A stretch of DNA of 64,000 bases, taken from NCBI RefSeq assembly GCF_019636135.1, contig NZ_JAHBYD010000017.1, positions 1-64,000 on the forward strand. Reading direction: 5' to 3'. This DNA comes from Phenylobacterium sp. (GTDB lineage: Bacteria; Pseudomonadota; Alphaproteobacteria; Caulobacterales; Caulobacteraceae). Under the pieces are notes generated by a model. That model did no database searches. It was not told where the DNA came from and saw only the letters and a program-made list of their open reading frames with translations. This document shows positions 42,846 through 51,422 of the stretch, in pieces (positions within the stretch are counted from its first letter, which is position 1; each line of letters opens with the position of its first letter). A program made the position numbers and the translations under genes.

Positions 42846-43367
42846 ATGGACCGCCTCACCCTCCGCGTTTCGCCCGATCTGATCCGCCGGTTCGACGCCG
42901 CCGCGGCCGGTCAGGGCGGACGCTCGCGGCTTCTCCGGAGGCTCATGGACGGTGCCGCTCAGGCGTCCCTACCAGCTCCGGAGGACGCGCCGCCGACGGC
43001 GAGGTCGGGCAAGTTGACCCTGCGTCTGGGCGAAGCGGACCTGCGTCTCCTGGAGCGCGAGGCGGCGGCGACGGGCCTGTCGCGAACCCAGTGGAGCGTG
43101 GCGCTCATCCGTCGTCGCCTGCACGATCGGCCCCAGTTCGGCCGGCCCGACGCCCTGGCCCTGATCGAGGTGCGCCGCGAGCTCAGGCGGATCGGCGTGA
43201 ACATCAACCAGATCGCCCGCGCGCTGAACACGGCCGTGATGGAGGGCGCGGTGCTGGATCTGGAATTGGCCCAACTCGGCGCCTTTCAGGCTGAGATCTC
43301 CGCCTGGGTCGAGGCGCTCGGCGAGGCCTTCGAGGGCAATCTCGCCTACTGGGCGCCGGCGTCTTGA
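42846..43367 (+). CDS. mobC: MobC-type relaxosome accessory protein
   Basis: 173 residues. An Arg-rich N-terminus with a ribbon-helix-helix-like start (MDRLTLRVSPDLIRRFDAAA) is followed by a second RHH-like segment (KLTLRLGEADLRLLEREAAATGLSRTQWSVALIRRRL, about 56-92). The MobC signature ALIEVRRELRRIGVNINQIARALN is at about 105-128. It binds oriT and helps the relaxase open DNA. The gene starts 11 bases after the oriT dyad, and its stop overlaps the relaxase start. Confidence 0.88.
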   Translation: MDRLTLRVSPDLIRRFDAAAAGQGGRSRLLRRLMDGAAQASLPAPEDAPPTARSGKLTLRLGEADLRLLEREAAATGLSRTQWSVALIRRRLHDRPQFGRPDALALIEVRRELRRIGVNINQIARALNTAVMEGAVLDLELAQLGAFQAEISAWVEALGEAFEGNLAYWAPAS

Positions 43368-44359
43368 CCGACTTCCGGCCGTCACGCGGGTTCGAGGAGG
43401 TGCTGCGTCCGCCGGTCGAAATCCGGCGCGCCCGGATCACGCCTGCGGTGCTGCGTCCGTCTCGCGGGGACGGCGGAAATCCGTCCGTCCGGTTCGCGCG
43501 GGTGGCGCGCCGCGTACCCGAGGTGATGGTGAAGATCACCGGACGAACCCGGGACGGCGCTCATCTGAAGGCGCACCTGGACTACATCAGCCGCAACGGC
43601 GCATTGGCGCTGGAAGGGCCCGACGGAGAGCGGCTGGACGGCCGGGGGCCGGTGCGAGAGCTGGCGCGCGACTGGGCCGAGGAGTTCGCGCTTGAGCCGG
43701 GGCGCAGGCGTGACGCCTCGATCACCCTCTCGATCGTGCTGAGCATGCCGGCCGGGACCGACGCCGCCCGTCTGCAGGACGCGGCGAGGGCCTTTGCGGC
43801 CGGGACGTTCGGCGAGCGCTTTTCATACGTCTTCGCTCTGCATGATGAAGGCCGACATCCGCACGTCCATCTGACGGTGCGAAGATTGGGGCGGGACGGC
43901 GAGCGGTTGAATCCCCGCAAGGCCGACCTGCAGGTTTGGCGGGAAGACTTCGCGCGCGCCCTTCGCGACCGGTCGGTCGAGGCCGAGGCGACGCCGCGCC
44001 GGACGCGGGGCGTCACTCGCAAGGCCGAGCGCATCCCGGTGCGCAAGATGCGAGAGCGGTTCGCGGCGGGGCAGGGGCCATTGCCCGAAGTGCTCGCCGC
44101 CGCCTATCGGGCCGCGCTCACGGCAGGCGGCGGCGAAGCGCCCTGGCTGGACGCGATCCGGATACGCGAGCTGGCCATCCGGCGGACCCTGGTGGCCGAG
44201 GCCCTGCGTTTGTCGCGATCGGAGCAGCCCCGGGATCGCGCGCTCGCGGCTCTGGTGGAGCGGTTCGTGCGGGAACGGCCGGCGCCGATGACTCGGGATC
44301 AGGCGCTGCGACAGGGACGGGAGGCTTGGCGCGATGTCGGCCGGACGCGTGACCGATAG
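43364..44359 (+). CDS. VirD2/TraI-type relaxase (MOB-P)
   Basis: 331 residues from a TTG start that overlaps the mobC stop (TTGA); an internal start is less likely because the overlap is exact. The relaxase domain has the candidate nucleophile Tyr74 in HLDYISRNG, and motif III HPHVHLTVRRLG (His165, His167, His169), with His160 in FALHDEGRH. The C-terminal 120 residues are helical and basic. It nicks oriT on the minus strand, stays bound to the 5' end and pilots DNA through the Trb channel. Compared with VirD2 or RP4 TraI it is short, lacking a long C-terminal domain. Confidence 0.9.
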   Translation: MTDFRPSRGFEEVLRPPVEIRRARITPAVLRPSRGDGGNPSVRFARVARRVPEVMVKITGRTRDGAHLKAHLDYISRNGALALEGPDGERLDGRGPVRELARDWAEEFALEPGRRRDASITLSIVLSMPAGTDAARLQDAARAFAAGTFGERFSYVFALHDEGRHPHVHLTVRRLGRDGERLNPRKADLQVWREDFARALRDRSVEAEATPRRTRGVTRKAERIPVRKMRERFAAGQGPLPEVLAAAYRAALTAGGGEAPWLDAIRIRELAIRRTLVAEALRLSRSEQPRDRALAALVERFVRERPAPMTRDQALRQGREAWRDVGRTRDR

Positions 44360-44396
44360 GTCGGACATTGCAGGTGGGGCGTCGCGTTTGCGAAGT

Positions 44397-44422
44397 GTCA
44401 GAAGTTGACCTATATTTCTGAC
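44397..44422 (+). promoter_or_regulatory. Inverted-repeat operator before the AbiEi-like gene
   Basis: A perfect 7-bp inverted repeat GTCAGAA (44397-44403)/TTCTGAC (44416-44422) with a 12-base spacer that contains TTGACC (44405-44410), a possible -35. A TATGAT follows at 44431-44436. AbiEi antitoxins autorepress through inverted repeats at their promoters; this site fits. Confidence 0.6.
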
Positions 44423-44431
44423 GCAGAGGTT

Positions 44432-45028
44432 ATGATGCAAACACTCGCCGATCAGATCATGGAGCGCGCCTCGACGCTGCCGGAAGGCGCGCCGATCGCC
44501 GCCAAGGCGTTGCTGCATCTGGGCAGCCGCGCCGCGGTGGACCAGGCCCTGTCGCGGCTGGTGCGCCGGGGGCGGCTGCTGCGCGCCAGTCGCGGCGTCT
44601 ACATGCGCCCGTTGGAAAGCCGGTTCGGCACCCGCACGCCCTCGATCGAAAAGGTGGTGCGCGCCGTCAGCGAGCAGCGTGGCGAGGTCGTCGCCTCCAA
44701 CGGGGCGGCGGCGGCCAATGCCCTCGGCCTGACCACCCAGGTGCCTATCCGCATGGTCTATCTGACCAACGGCAAGAGCCGTATCTTCAGCGTCGGCAAG
44801 CAGACGGTGGAGTTCCAGCACGCGCCCGCATGGCAGCTGCTCCTGGCCGATCGTCCCGCCGGCGAGGCGGTTCGCGCCCTGGCCTGGCTCGGGCCGGAGA
44901 AGGCCGGAACAGCGCTCGAAACCCTGAAGCGCAAGCTGGGCCCTTCGGCGTTCGGAGAGCTGGTGTCCGTCGGGCCACGTCTGCCGACGTGGCTGGCGCG
45001 TTCGGTGAGCCAGGCGGCGCATGTCTGA
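44432..45028 (+). CDS. AbiEi-like (DUF6088) type IV antitoxin / transcriptional regulator
   Basis: 198 residues from the ATG at 44432 (AGAGG just upstream; an adjacent ATG at 44435 or TTG at 44405 possible). The N-terminal winged helix is GAPIAAKALLHLGSRAAVDQALSRLVRRGRLLRASRGVYMRP (about 20-60). The C-terminal AbiEi domain covers EVVASNGAAAANALGLTTQVPIRMVYLTNGKSR. It counteracts the AbiEii toxin without binding it and represses the operon. It overlaps the toxin gene by 8 bases. Located between relaxase and coupling-protein genes, it probably stabilises the element and may block phages. Confidence 0.85.
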   Translation: MMQTLADQIMERASTLPEGAPIAAKALLHLGSRAAVDQALSRLVRRGRLLRASRGVYMRPLESRFGTRTPSIEKVVRAVSEQRGEVVASNGAAAANALGLTTQVPIRMVYLTNGKSRIFSVGKQTVEFQHAPAWQLLLADRPAGEAVRALAWLGPEKAGTALETLKRKLGPSAFGELVSVGPRLPTWLARSVSQAAHV

Positions 45029-46034
45029 TGTCTTCCTGCAGCTGTCCGCCGAGGACCGGATCGAGGCGCTCGCGACGGCGGCGGCCGAGTCGGGCCGTCC
45101 CGCGCACCTGCTGGAGAAGGACGTCTGGGTCGTGTGGGCGCTTCGGGCCCTGTTCGAGGCGCCGCTGGGCGAGGCGCTGGTCTTCAAGGGCGGCACGTCC
45201 CTGTCCAAGGCCTATGACGTCATCCAGCGCTTCTCCGAAGACATCGACCTGACCTATGACATCCGTCGGCTCCTTCCGGACCTGGCCGATGCGCCCGAAG
45301 ACCCCGTGCCGGAAACCCGCGCCGAGGAGCGGCGTTGGTCGCGCGACGTTCAGCGGCTGTTGCCGCTCTGGGTCGAGGGCGAGGTCCGGCCGATGCTCGA
45401 GGCGCGCCTGGCCGCTGACGGCGTCGCCGCCGGGGTACGGATCGAGGGCGCCAAGGCCTTCGTGGACTATGCCCCGACCAGCACCGGCACGGGCTATGTC
45501 TCGCCCAGCGTGATGCTCGAGTTCGGGGCCCGCGCGACCGGCGAACCGAGCGCGCCGCGTCCGGTGGTCTGCGATGCGGCCGCTCATCTGCCGGGGGTGG
45601 CGTTCCCGATCACCACGCCGCGGGTGATGGCCGCCGAACGAACCTTCTGGGAGAAGGCCACCGCGGCCCATGTCTATTGCGTCCAGGGTCGCCTGCGCGG
45701 GGATCGCTTCTCGCGTCACTGGCACGATCTCGCCCGTCTGGACGCCGCCGGTTTCGCGGCGACGGCGATCATCGATCGCGCGGTCGCCGAGGCGGTCGCG
45801 CGGCACAAGGCGATGTTCTTCCGCGAGACCGCCGACGGGGTGGAGATCGACTACGGTCGGGCGGCCGCCGGCGGTCTTCAGTTGAAGCCGGGAGGCGCGT
45901 CCCTGGAGGCCCTGGGCGAGGACTATCGCCGGATGGTCGAGGACGGTCTGCTGGAGGTGGACGCCGAACCGTTCGAGGCCTTGATGGAGACCTGTGCGGA
46001 TCTCGCCCGGCGCGCCAACGCCGCGGCGGCCTGA
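45021..46034 (+). CDS. AbiEii-like nucleotidyltransferase toxin
   Basis: 337 residues, the DUF1814/AbiEii family. The nucleotidyltransferase core has LVFKGGTSLSKAYDVIQRFSEDIDLTYD, with KGGTSLSKAY at 56-65 and SEDIDL at 72-77. A later AAERTFWEKATAAHVYCV and RFSRHWHDLARLD are the conserved motifs III and IV. Such toxins add nucleotides to tRNA or other RNA and halt growth, giving abortive infection. It is downstream of and overlaps the antitoxin; a third gene follows after 2 bases. Confidence 0.9.
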   Translation: MSDVFLQLSAEDRIEALATAAAESGRPAHLLEKDVWVVWALRALFEAPLGEALVFKGGTSLSKAYDVIQRFSEDIDLTYDIRRLLPDLADAPEDPVPETRAEERRWSRDVQRLLPLWVEGEVRPMLEARLAADGVAAGVRIEGAKAFVDYAPTSTGTGYVSPSVMLEFGARATGEPSAPRPVVCDAAAHLPGVAFPITTPRVMAAERTFWEKATAAHVYCVQGRLRGDRFSRHWHDLARLDAAGFAATAIIDRAVAEAVARHKAMFFRETADGVEIDYGRAAAGGLQLKPGGASLEALGEDYRRMVEDGLLEVDAEPFEALMETCADLARRANAAAA

Positions 46035-46036
46035 CC

Positions 46037-46879
46037 ATGACCTATGCCGCCATCGAGCAGGAGGCGATCCTGCTGAAGGCCGTCTGGGACATGATCGACG
46101 ACATGGTCAATTTCGAGATCTTCCAGTACCCGGTGACCTCCCGGCCGACCAATCTGGTGTTCGAGTCCGGCTCGCACAAACGGGTCTTCGCGATCCTTCT
46201 GGCGGACTTTCTGGCCCAGCCGAAACCCTCGGCCCTGCCGTTCGCCTTCGCGCCGTCGGGCCAAGCTTCGCGCGAAACCGACCGGACCTATCTCTTCTAC
46301 CTCGAGGCCATCGGCCGCCAGCCGCAACTCGGTCCCGACGCCTCGGGGCTGGCGGCGGCGGCCTCGGCCTTCGCCGACTGGCTGAACGCCGAGTGCTACT
46401 GTCCGGCCGTCTGGCTTTCCGAACTGGATCTGTCCCTGGACCTGCGCGTCTCACGGATCTGGCTGCTGAAGGTGGTCGGGGACGCCAACAAGCACAACTT
46501 TTCACGGCTGGGCGAGCGGGTGAAACAGATCCGCAAGATGCTCGCCCGGCACGGCCACGATATCGATGAGGGCAGGGTTTACCGCACCCTTCCTGACTTC
46601 CACCACTGGTTCTACAGGGACGTCTTCTCCTATCACGCCAGTACCATCGCGGAGTTCCTGGACCAGATCCGGCGGGCCCTGTTCGACTATCTGTCGCCGG
46701 AATATGCGCGGGCCTGGCGGCGCGGCGATCGGTTCGACGGCGACTACAGCTTCGACGTCCCGACGGAGATCCGCGATCCTCTGGCGCTCGGCATGTACTG
46801 GGACCTGATGAACCTGAAGCGGGGCGGCCTTGCGTTTCCGGCCTTCAAGGTCTCGCCCTACCTAAAGAACCAGTTCTAG
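46037..46879 (+). CDS. Unknown third component of the AbiE-like operon
   Basis: 280 residues, starting 2 bases after the AbiEii stop. Mostly helical, with aromatic-rich C-terminus: VWDMIDDMVNFEIFQYPVTSRPTNLVF, RIWLLKVVGDANKHNFSRLGERVKQIRKML and DFHHWFYRDVFSYHASTIAEFLDQIRRALFDYL. DANKHNFSRL has the look of a HEPN- or Abi-type helical domain with N-K-H-N, but I cannot assign a family. Tight spacing suggests cotranslation with the toxin. Standard AbiE systems have only two genes. Confidence 0.65.
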   Translation: MTYAAIEQEAILLKAVWDMIDDMVNFEIFQYPVTSRPTNLVFESGSHKRVFAILLADFLAQPKPSALPFAFAPSGQASRETDRTYLFYLEAIGRQPQLGPDASGLAAAASAFADWLNAECYCPAVWLSELDLSLDLRVSRIWLLKVVGDANKHNFSRLGERVKQIRKMLARHGHDIDEGRVYRTLPDFHHWFYRDVFSYHASTIAEFLDQIRRALFDYLSPEYARAWRRGDRFDGDYSFDVPTEIRDPLALGMYWDLMNLKRGGLAFPAFKVSPYLKNQF

Positions 46880-46890
46880 ACGGGACGCCG

Positions 46891-47493
46891 CTAACGCTGC
46901 CGGTCGCGTCCACGCGCCGGTTCCCGCTCCGTCGGGCGGGAGCGGCCTGCGCGCGCCCAGGCGGCCTCGAGCAGGCGTGTCTGGATTGCGGCGTCAGGGA
47001 CCAGGCGCGCCACGACGATGGCGGCCTTCGCCAAACGCTCGCCGAGCGCGTCGTGCGCCTTCGCGGTTTCGGCGTCTCGCCGGGGCGACGGACGGTCGAG
47101 GCCGGCGGCCTGGCGATCCCGCTCTCGCGGTCGATGGCCCTGCACCTCCAGCCCCAAGGCCTGGGCCTGGATCCAGACCTCGCGCCGGAAGGCCGGGTCG
47201 CCGGACACCCGAACCTTATCCCAGCCGCGGTGGCGGGCGATCTTGAGCATGTCGACGACCGCGTCCGGATAGGCCTGGCTGGAGACGAGCGACCTGCCTT
47301 GATCGCGGAACATCGGCTCGGACGCGCGATGATCGCGGAAGAAGCGTTCCGGTCGGCCCCGCAGGTCGCGCTCGACCAGATAGCGATCGAGCACCGCCTC
47401 CGGCACATCGCCCTTGGCGGTCGAACGCCGCGACCCGGTCGGGCCCGGCGCGGGACCGAGGCGGTTGGACGGGGCGGCGTCGGGCGTCTTCAT
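46891..47493 (-). CDS. LPD7 domain protein at the end of the transfer operon
   Basis: 200 residues. VPEAVLDRYLVERDLRGRPERFFRDHRASEPMFRDQG then LVSSQAYPDAVVDMLKIARHRGWDKVRVSGDPAFRREVWIQAQALGLEVQGHRP matches the LPD7 (large polyvalent protein-associated) domain, found at the C-terminus of large relaxases and as free-standing proteins on conjugative elements. It is a split-off companion to the short relaxase of this element and may supply the missing C-terminal function. Its start overlaps the traG stop by 4 bases, so it is the last gene of the trb-traG operon. Confidence 0.82.
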   Translation of the reverse strand: MKTPDAAPSNRLGPAPGPTGSRRSTAKGDVPEAVLDRYLVERDLRGRPERFFRDHRASEPMFRDQGRSLVSSQAYPDAVVDMLKIARHRGWDKVRVSGDPAFRREVWIQAQALGLEVQGHRPRERDRQAAGLDRPSPRRDAETAKAHDALGERLAKAAIVVARLVPDAAIQTRLLEAAWARAGRSRPTEREPARGRDRQR

Positions 47494-49307
47494 GGCTCGC
47501 GCTCCAGCACGGCCGTATCGACGACCCGATCCAGCCAGGCGCCGACGGCGCTCTCATCCGCCCCGGCTGGAGGCGGCGGCAGGCCTTCGGCGGCGAAGGC
47601 CCGGGCGATGACGTCGAAATCCATCGGATCCTCCTCTGGAACAGGAGGCTCGTTCGGCGCGGCGATGGGAGCCAGGTCGGGGGCGGGCCGCAGCCGGCGC
47701 TGGAAGACGCGCTCCCGGAAGTAGGCGATCTTCCGGCCCCGCACCGGCGGCAGGCCGGCCTTCAGCACGATCAGGGCCGATTGCGGGAGCTGCATCAGCT
47801 CCTGGGGCAGCATCAGCGCCCGGCGCTGGTCGGACACGGTCGTGCTGCGGCGACCCTGGCTCAGTCCCGTCGGCCGGCTGCGGCTGCGGCCGTCCGTCGT
47901 ATAGGCGCCCAGCCGATCGCTGAGCTCCTGGGCGATCTTCAGCTCCTTGGGCGCGAAGACGATCTCGACCCCGCAGTTGGTCATCACCTCCTCGGCCACG
48001 TCCGGGCCGTAGATGGCCCTCAGCTGGGACGGGCTCTGAAGCACCGCGAGCAGCCGCAGACCGTAGCCGGCGACCCAGGCGAAGGCGTGTGCCAGCACCG
48101 GCGCGGGTCCGAGACGGGCGAACTCGTCGAGCACGATCAGGGCGGGTCGGTCGGCGGGGCCGGGCAGGGCGCGGCTGTTCAGGTCGACCAGCTGCTGGAA
48201 GAGCAGCGCATAGAGCGGCTGGATGCGCAGCATGTTGTCCGGCGTGGCGCCCAGATAGAGGGAGAGCCGGCCGCCGCGCAGGTCGCGCAGGTCGAAGTCC
48301 GAGGCGGAGGTGGCGGCGTCGACCCGGGGATTGAGCCAGAGCCCCATCCGGGTCGTGATCGACTGGCGCACCGAAGCGAAGGTGTTCTCGCTGGAGCCGG
48401 TGAAGTCGGTGAGCGCCGCCACGACCGGGCCGGGCAGGGGGCGGCCCTCTTGTTCCCGGGCCGCGATGATCCGGGGCAGGCGGCCGCGGGCGTCTCCGGC
48501 GGTCAGCTGGCGGAAGATTTCACCCAGGGTGAAGGGCCGTTCGGGCGTGGCCGCGACATAGCCGCCGACGCCGATGAACCCCGTCCGGGCCGCCTCCGCC
48601 CAGAAGGGATCGGCCCGCTCGTGAACCGGAAACAGCATCACCGCCATGCGCTGCAGCTCGTCCAGTACCGCGATCGGGTCGGCGCGATCGACATGGCCGA
48701 GCGGATTGAACCGCGCCGTGCGGCCGTCCCGCGCCAGAGGATCGAACAGGTGTACGATCTGGCCGGCCTCGGCGCGATAGCCCGCCGTGGCGAGGAAGTT
48801 CTCACGCTTGATATCCAGCACGACCACGGAGTCCGGCCAGGCCAGGAGGTTGGGGATGACCACGCCGACCCCCTTGCCGGTGCGGGTGGGCGCGTAGAGC
48901 ATGACGTGCTCGGGCCCATCGGCGATGAGGAAGCCGCCGTCGGCCCGGCCGAGGAGGACGCCGCGGTCGGCCCGCAGACCCGCGCGCCGCTGTTCGGACC
49001 CGGAGGCCCAGCGGGCGGCGCCGTGCAGGGGGCGGCGTCGGGAGAGCAGGATCGCCGCGACGAGAACCCCGCCGAGCAGAGCCGAGACCGAGACGCCGAC
49101 GGTCAGCCAGCGCCGCACCTCCGGGTCCTGTCGGTAGTACCAGAACCAGCCGGGGACACGGGCGGGGTCGAGGTCGCCGGAGACCTGGCCCAGACCGATC
49201 AGGGCAATGAGGGCGGCGAGGGCGGCCAGCAGACTCAAGGCGGCCAGGCCGCCGAGGGCGGCGACCGCCGCCCTAGCCCCCGGGCTGGCGCTTGCGAACC
49301 GGGTCAT
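47490..49307 (-). CDS. traG: Type IV coupling protein TraG/VirD4
   Basis: 605 residues. Two N-terminal transmembrane helices (about 14-40 and 68-88), then the ATPase core with Walker A APTRTGKG (139-146), Walker B ALIVLDEFARLGP (about 395-407) and the TraG family segment SLYLGATPDNMLRIQPLYALLFQQLV. It brings the relaxase-DNA complex to the secretion channel. The C-terminal tail is Pro- and Glu-rich. It starts 35 bases inside the 3' end of trbB and is followed by the LPD7 gene. Confidence 0.95.
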   Translation of the reverse strand: MTRFASASPGARAAVAALGGLAALSLLAALAALIALIGLGQVSGDLDPARVPGWFWYYRQDPEVRRWLTVGVSVSALLGGVLVAAILLSRRRPLHGAARWASGSEQRRAGLRADRGVLLGRADGGFLIADGPEHVMLYAPTRTGKGVGVVIPNLLAWPDSVVVLDIKRENFLATAGYRAEAGQIVHLFDPLARDGRTARFNPLGHVDRADPIAVLDELQRMAVMLFPVHERADPFWAEAARTGFIGVGGYVAATPERPFTLGEIFRQLTAGDARGRLPRIIAAREQEGRPLPGPVVAALTDFTGSSENTFASVRQSITTRMGLWLNPRVDAATSASDFDLRDLRGGRLSLYLGATPDNMLRIQPLYALLFQQLVDLNSRALPGPADRPALIVLDEFARLGPAPVLAHAFAWVAGYGLRLLAVLQSPSQLRAIYGPDVAEEVMTNCGVEIVFAPKELKIAQELSDRLGAYTTDGRSRSRPTGLSQGRRSTTVSDQRRALMLPQELMQLPQSALIVLKAGLPPVRGRKIAYFRERVFQRRLRPAPDLAPIAAPNEPPVPEEDPMDFDVIARAFAAEGLPPPPAGADESAVGAWLDRVVDTAVLEREP

Positions 49308-50280
49308 GCCAGACCTCCGTCATCCGAAAGCGCCCGTCGACCTTCTTCATCTGGATGACGACGTCGACGAGCAGATGCAGCAGGGCGCGGATGTCCTCGC
49401 GCGGCAGGTCGCGCCCGCCTTCGGATTCCCGCACCAGCAGGGTGAGCTGTTCGAAGGCCAGGGCGGCGGAATCCGCGTGCACCGTGGTGATCGAGCCCGG
49501 GTGTCCCGAGTTGACGTTGCGCAGATAGAAGAAGGCCGTGCCGTCGCGGAGCTCCTGAAGCAGGATGCGGTCCGGCCGCATGCGCAGGGCGCTTTCCAGA
49601 AGCTGTTTCGGGCCGATCCGGGCCAGGCCCTGACCGTCCTTGGAATAGACCAGATGGACGACGTTGCGGTGCGGCACCACGAACTCGCGAGTGTCCTCGA
49701 TGGTCAGCAGCCGCTCGTGGTCCGGGATCAGCTCGATCAGCCCCTTGGCCAGGGTCGTCTTGCCCGAGCCGGTCGCGCCGGAGATCAGGATGTTGCGCCG
49801 GGCGGTGACCGCCAGGGTCAGAAAGCCGGGCCAGTCGCCCGCCTGCCGCAAACGGACCAGTTCGGCGTCTACGAGATCCGTGGCGTCCGTCTGGGCGTCG
49901 GCGACCTCGTCGAACAAGCCGGCCGCCGCGAACGCCTTCAGTCCCAGACGTCGCCGCGACGGCTTTCTCAGGGTCAGGGAAAGACCCCCGTCCGCCGCCA
50001 CCGGCGGCAGGACGATCTGGCAGCGCACCTCGCCGGGCAGGGTGGTTGAGCAGATCGGCTGCTCGGGGCCGACGTCCTGACGGGTGTAGGCCGCGGCGGC
50101 CACCGCCAGGGTGCGCAGCCAGGCCTCGGTCAGTTCGGGCGCCTCGGTCCACTGCCAGGCCCCGTCCGCCTCGACCCCCACCTCGCCCGGTCGGTTGATG
50201 ACGACCTCGGTCACGGCCGCCGGCTCCAGGAAGGGGCGCAGCGGCGCAAGGTAATGATCCAGGACCGAGGTGTCGTCCAT
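49273..50280 (-). CDS. trbB: TrbB/VirB11 secretion ATPase
   Basis: 335 residues, hexameric traffic ATPase of the conjugation channel. An N-terminal domain (about 1-140) is followed by Walker A GATGSGKT (168-175), the Asp box DHERLLTIEDTREFVV (about 188-203), Walker B RPDRILLQELRDGTAFFYLRNVNSGHPG (about 230-257) and the His box ITTVHADSA. In standard Trb operons trbB is first; here it comes near the end, after trbI and before traG, the order seen in alphaproteobacterial ICEs. It shares one base with the trbI stop. Confidence 0.95.
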   Translation of the reverse strand: MDDTSVLDHYLAPLRPFLEPAAVTEVVINRPGEVGVEADGAWQWTEAPELTEAWLRTLAVAAAAYTRQDVGPEQPICSTTLPGEVRCQIVLPPVAADGGLSLTLRKPSRRRLGLKAFAAAGLFDEVADAQTDATDLVDAELVRLRQAGDWPGFLTLAVTARRNILISGATGSGKTTLAKGLIELIPDHERLLTIEDTREFVVPHRNVVHLVYSKDGQGLARIGPKQLLESALRMRPDRILLQELRDGTAFFYLRNVNSGHPGSITTVHADSAALAFEQLTLLVRESEGGRDLPREDIRALLHLLVDVVIQMKKVDGRFRMTEVWHDPVRKRQPGG

Positions 50281-51422
50281 CAGCGGGACCGCAGCCGATA
50301 GACTCCGGCGAAATCCAGGTCCTGCGCGACGAAGATCGACACTTCCGCGCCCTGGCCCTTGCGCAGCGTCGGCGGGATCTCGACCGAGCCCTGTAGGGCG
50401 ACGCTGGCGGCGTCCAACGGCACGCGCGCCAGGGAGGAGGCGCCTTCGCCTTGGCCTGCGGCGGCGTAAACGCCGTCGTCGACGATGGAGAGCAGCAGCG
50501 CCCCGCCGAACCGGTCCCAGAAATGGGTGTCGACCACGCCGTCGAACCCCGACCGGCCGAGAGCGTCGGCGGCGGGCGAGGCGAGGGCGACGGCGACCCC
50601 CGTTGGCGTCACCGCCCGGGTCCAGAGCACAAACAGCCGGCGGCGGCCCTGTTGGAGACCGCCGCGGTATTCTCCCAGAACCCGGGTGCCGCGCTCCATC
50701 AACACCACGGCGCCGTTGTCGGACCAGACGTCGCGCGGCAGGACGCAGGTGACATAGCCGGGCGTGGTGCTGTCCAGGGCCGTCTGCAGGACACAGGGCA
50801 CGCTGGTTCCGGCGGTGACCAGCAGATTGCGGTCGGGCAGGCGGCCAGCGCGGGTCTGGCCCACGGGCGTGAGTTGACGGAGCTGGTCGAGCGACGTCGG
50901 TTCGCCTAGAGGCGTCGGGGTCGTCGGGGTCGTCGGCGTCGTCGGGATCGGCGGCGGGCCGGGCTGGCGGCCGGCCCGGCTATAGGCGAGCACGGGCGCC
51001 CGCCGGGCGCTTTCGGCCAGGGCGCGCCGCTGTTCCGCGGGACCGGGGCCGGAACGGGGCGGTGCTTCACCCCGGGGCGCGACTTCCAGGGGCGGGATGG
51101 CATCTTCGTCGCTCAAGACCGGCGCATCCGGATCGAAGGCGGCCTCGCTGAGCAGGGGCGGCGGCTCGCGACGGGCGGGCTCGAACGGCGTCGTCTGCCG
51201 GGCGGGCTCGTCGCGACGCGACGGTTCGCTGCCCTCGGCGTCGCCGCGATCCCAACTGGCGATCAGGAAGACGCCGCAGCCGACGGCCAGAGCGGCCAGG
51301 GTTATGACCTTGCCCTGCCGTCCGCCGAACCGCCCGGCGATCGGCGAGATCCCGCGATCGCCGGGCGCGGCGGGCGGAGGCGGCGGCCCGTCAATGGGCG
51401 GCATGGAATCGGGCGCGGTCAT
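50280..51422 (-). CDS. trbI: TrbI/VirB10 envelope-spanning channel protein
   Basis: 380 residues. A cytoplasmic Pro-rich start, one transmembrane helix (VITLAALAVGCGVFLIASW, about 39-57), a long Pro/Arg/Thr-rich periplasmic linker (about 60-190) including repeated TPTTPTTP units, and the conserved C-terminal beta barrel: AGTSVPCVLQTALDSTTPGYVTCVLPRDVWSDNGAVVLMERGTRVLGEYRG. VirB10 proteins connect inner and outer membranes and gate the channel. Overlaps trbG by 4 bases. Confidence 0.94.
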   Translation of the reverse strand: MTAPDSMPPIDGPPPPPAAPGDRGISPIAGRFGGRQGKVITLAALAVGCGVFLIASWDRGDAEGSEPSRRDEPARQTTPFEPARREPPPLLSEAAFDPDAPVLSDEDAIPPLEVAPRGEAPPRSGPGPAEQRRALAESARRAPVLAYSRAGRQPGPPPIPTTPTTPTTPTPLGEPTSLDQLRQLTPVGQTRAGRLPDRNLLVTAGTSVPCVLQTALDSTTPGYVTCVLPRDVWSDNGAVVLMERGTRVLGEYRGGLQQGRRRLFVLWTRAVTPTGVAVALASPAADALGRSGFDGVVDTHFWDRFGGALLLSIVDDGVYAAAGQGEGASSLARVPLDAASVALQGSVEIPPTLRKGQGAEVSIFVAQDLDFAGVYRLRSR

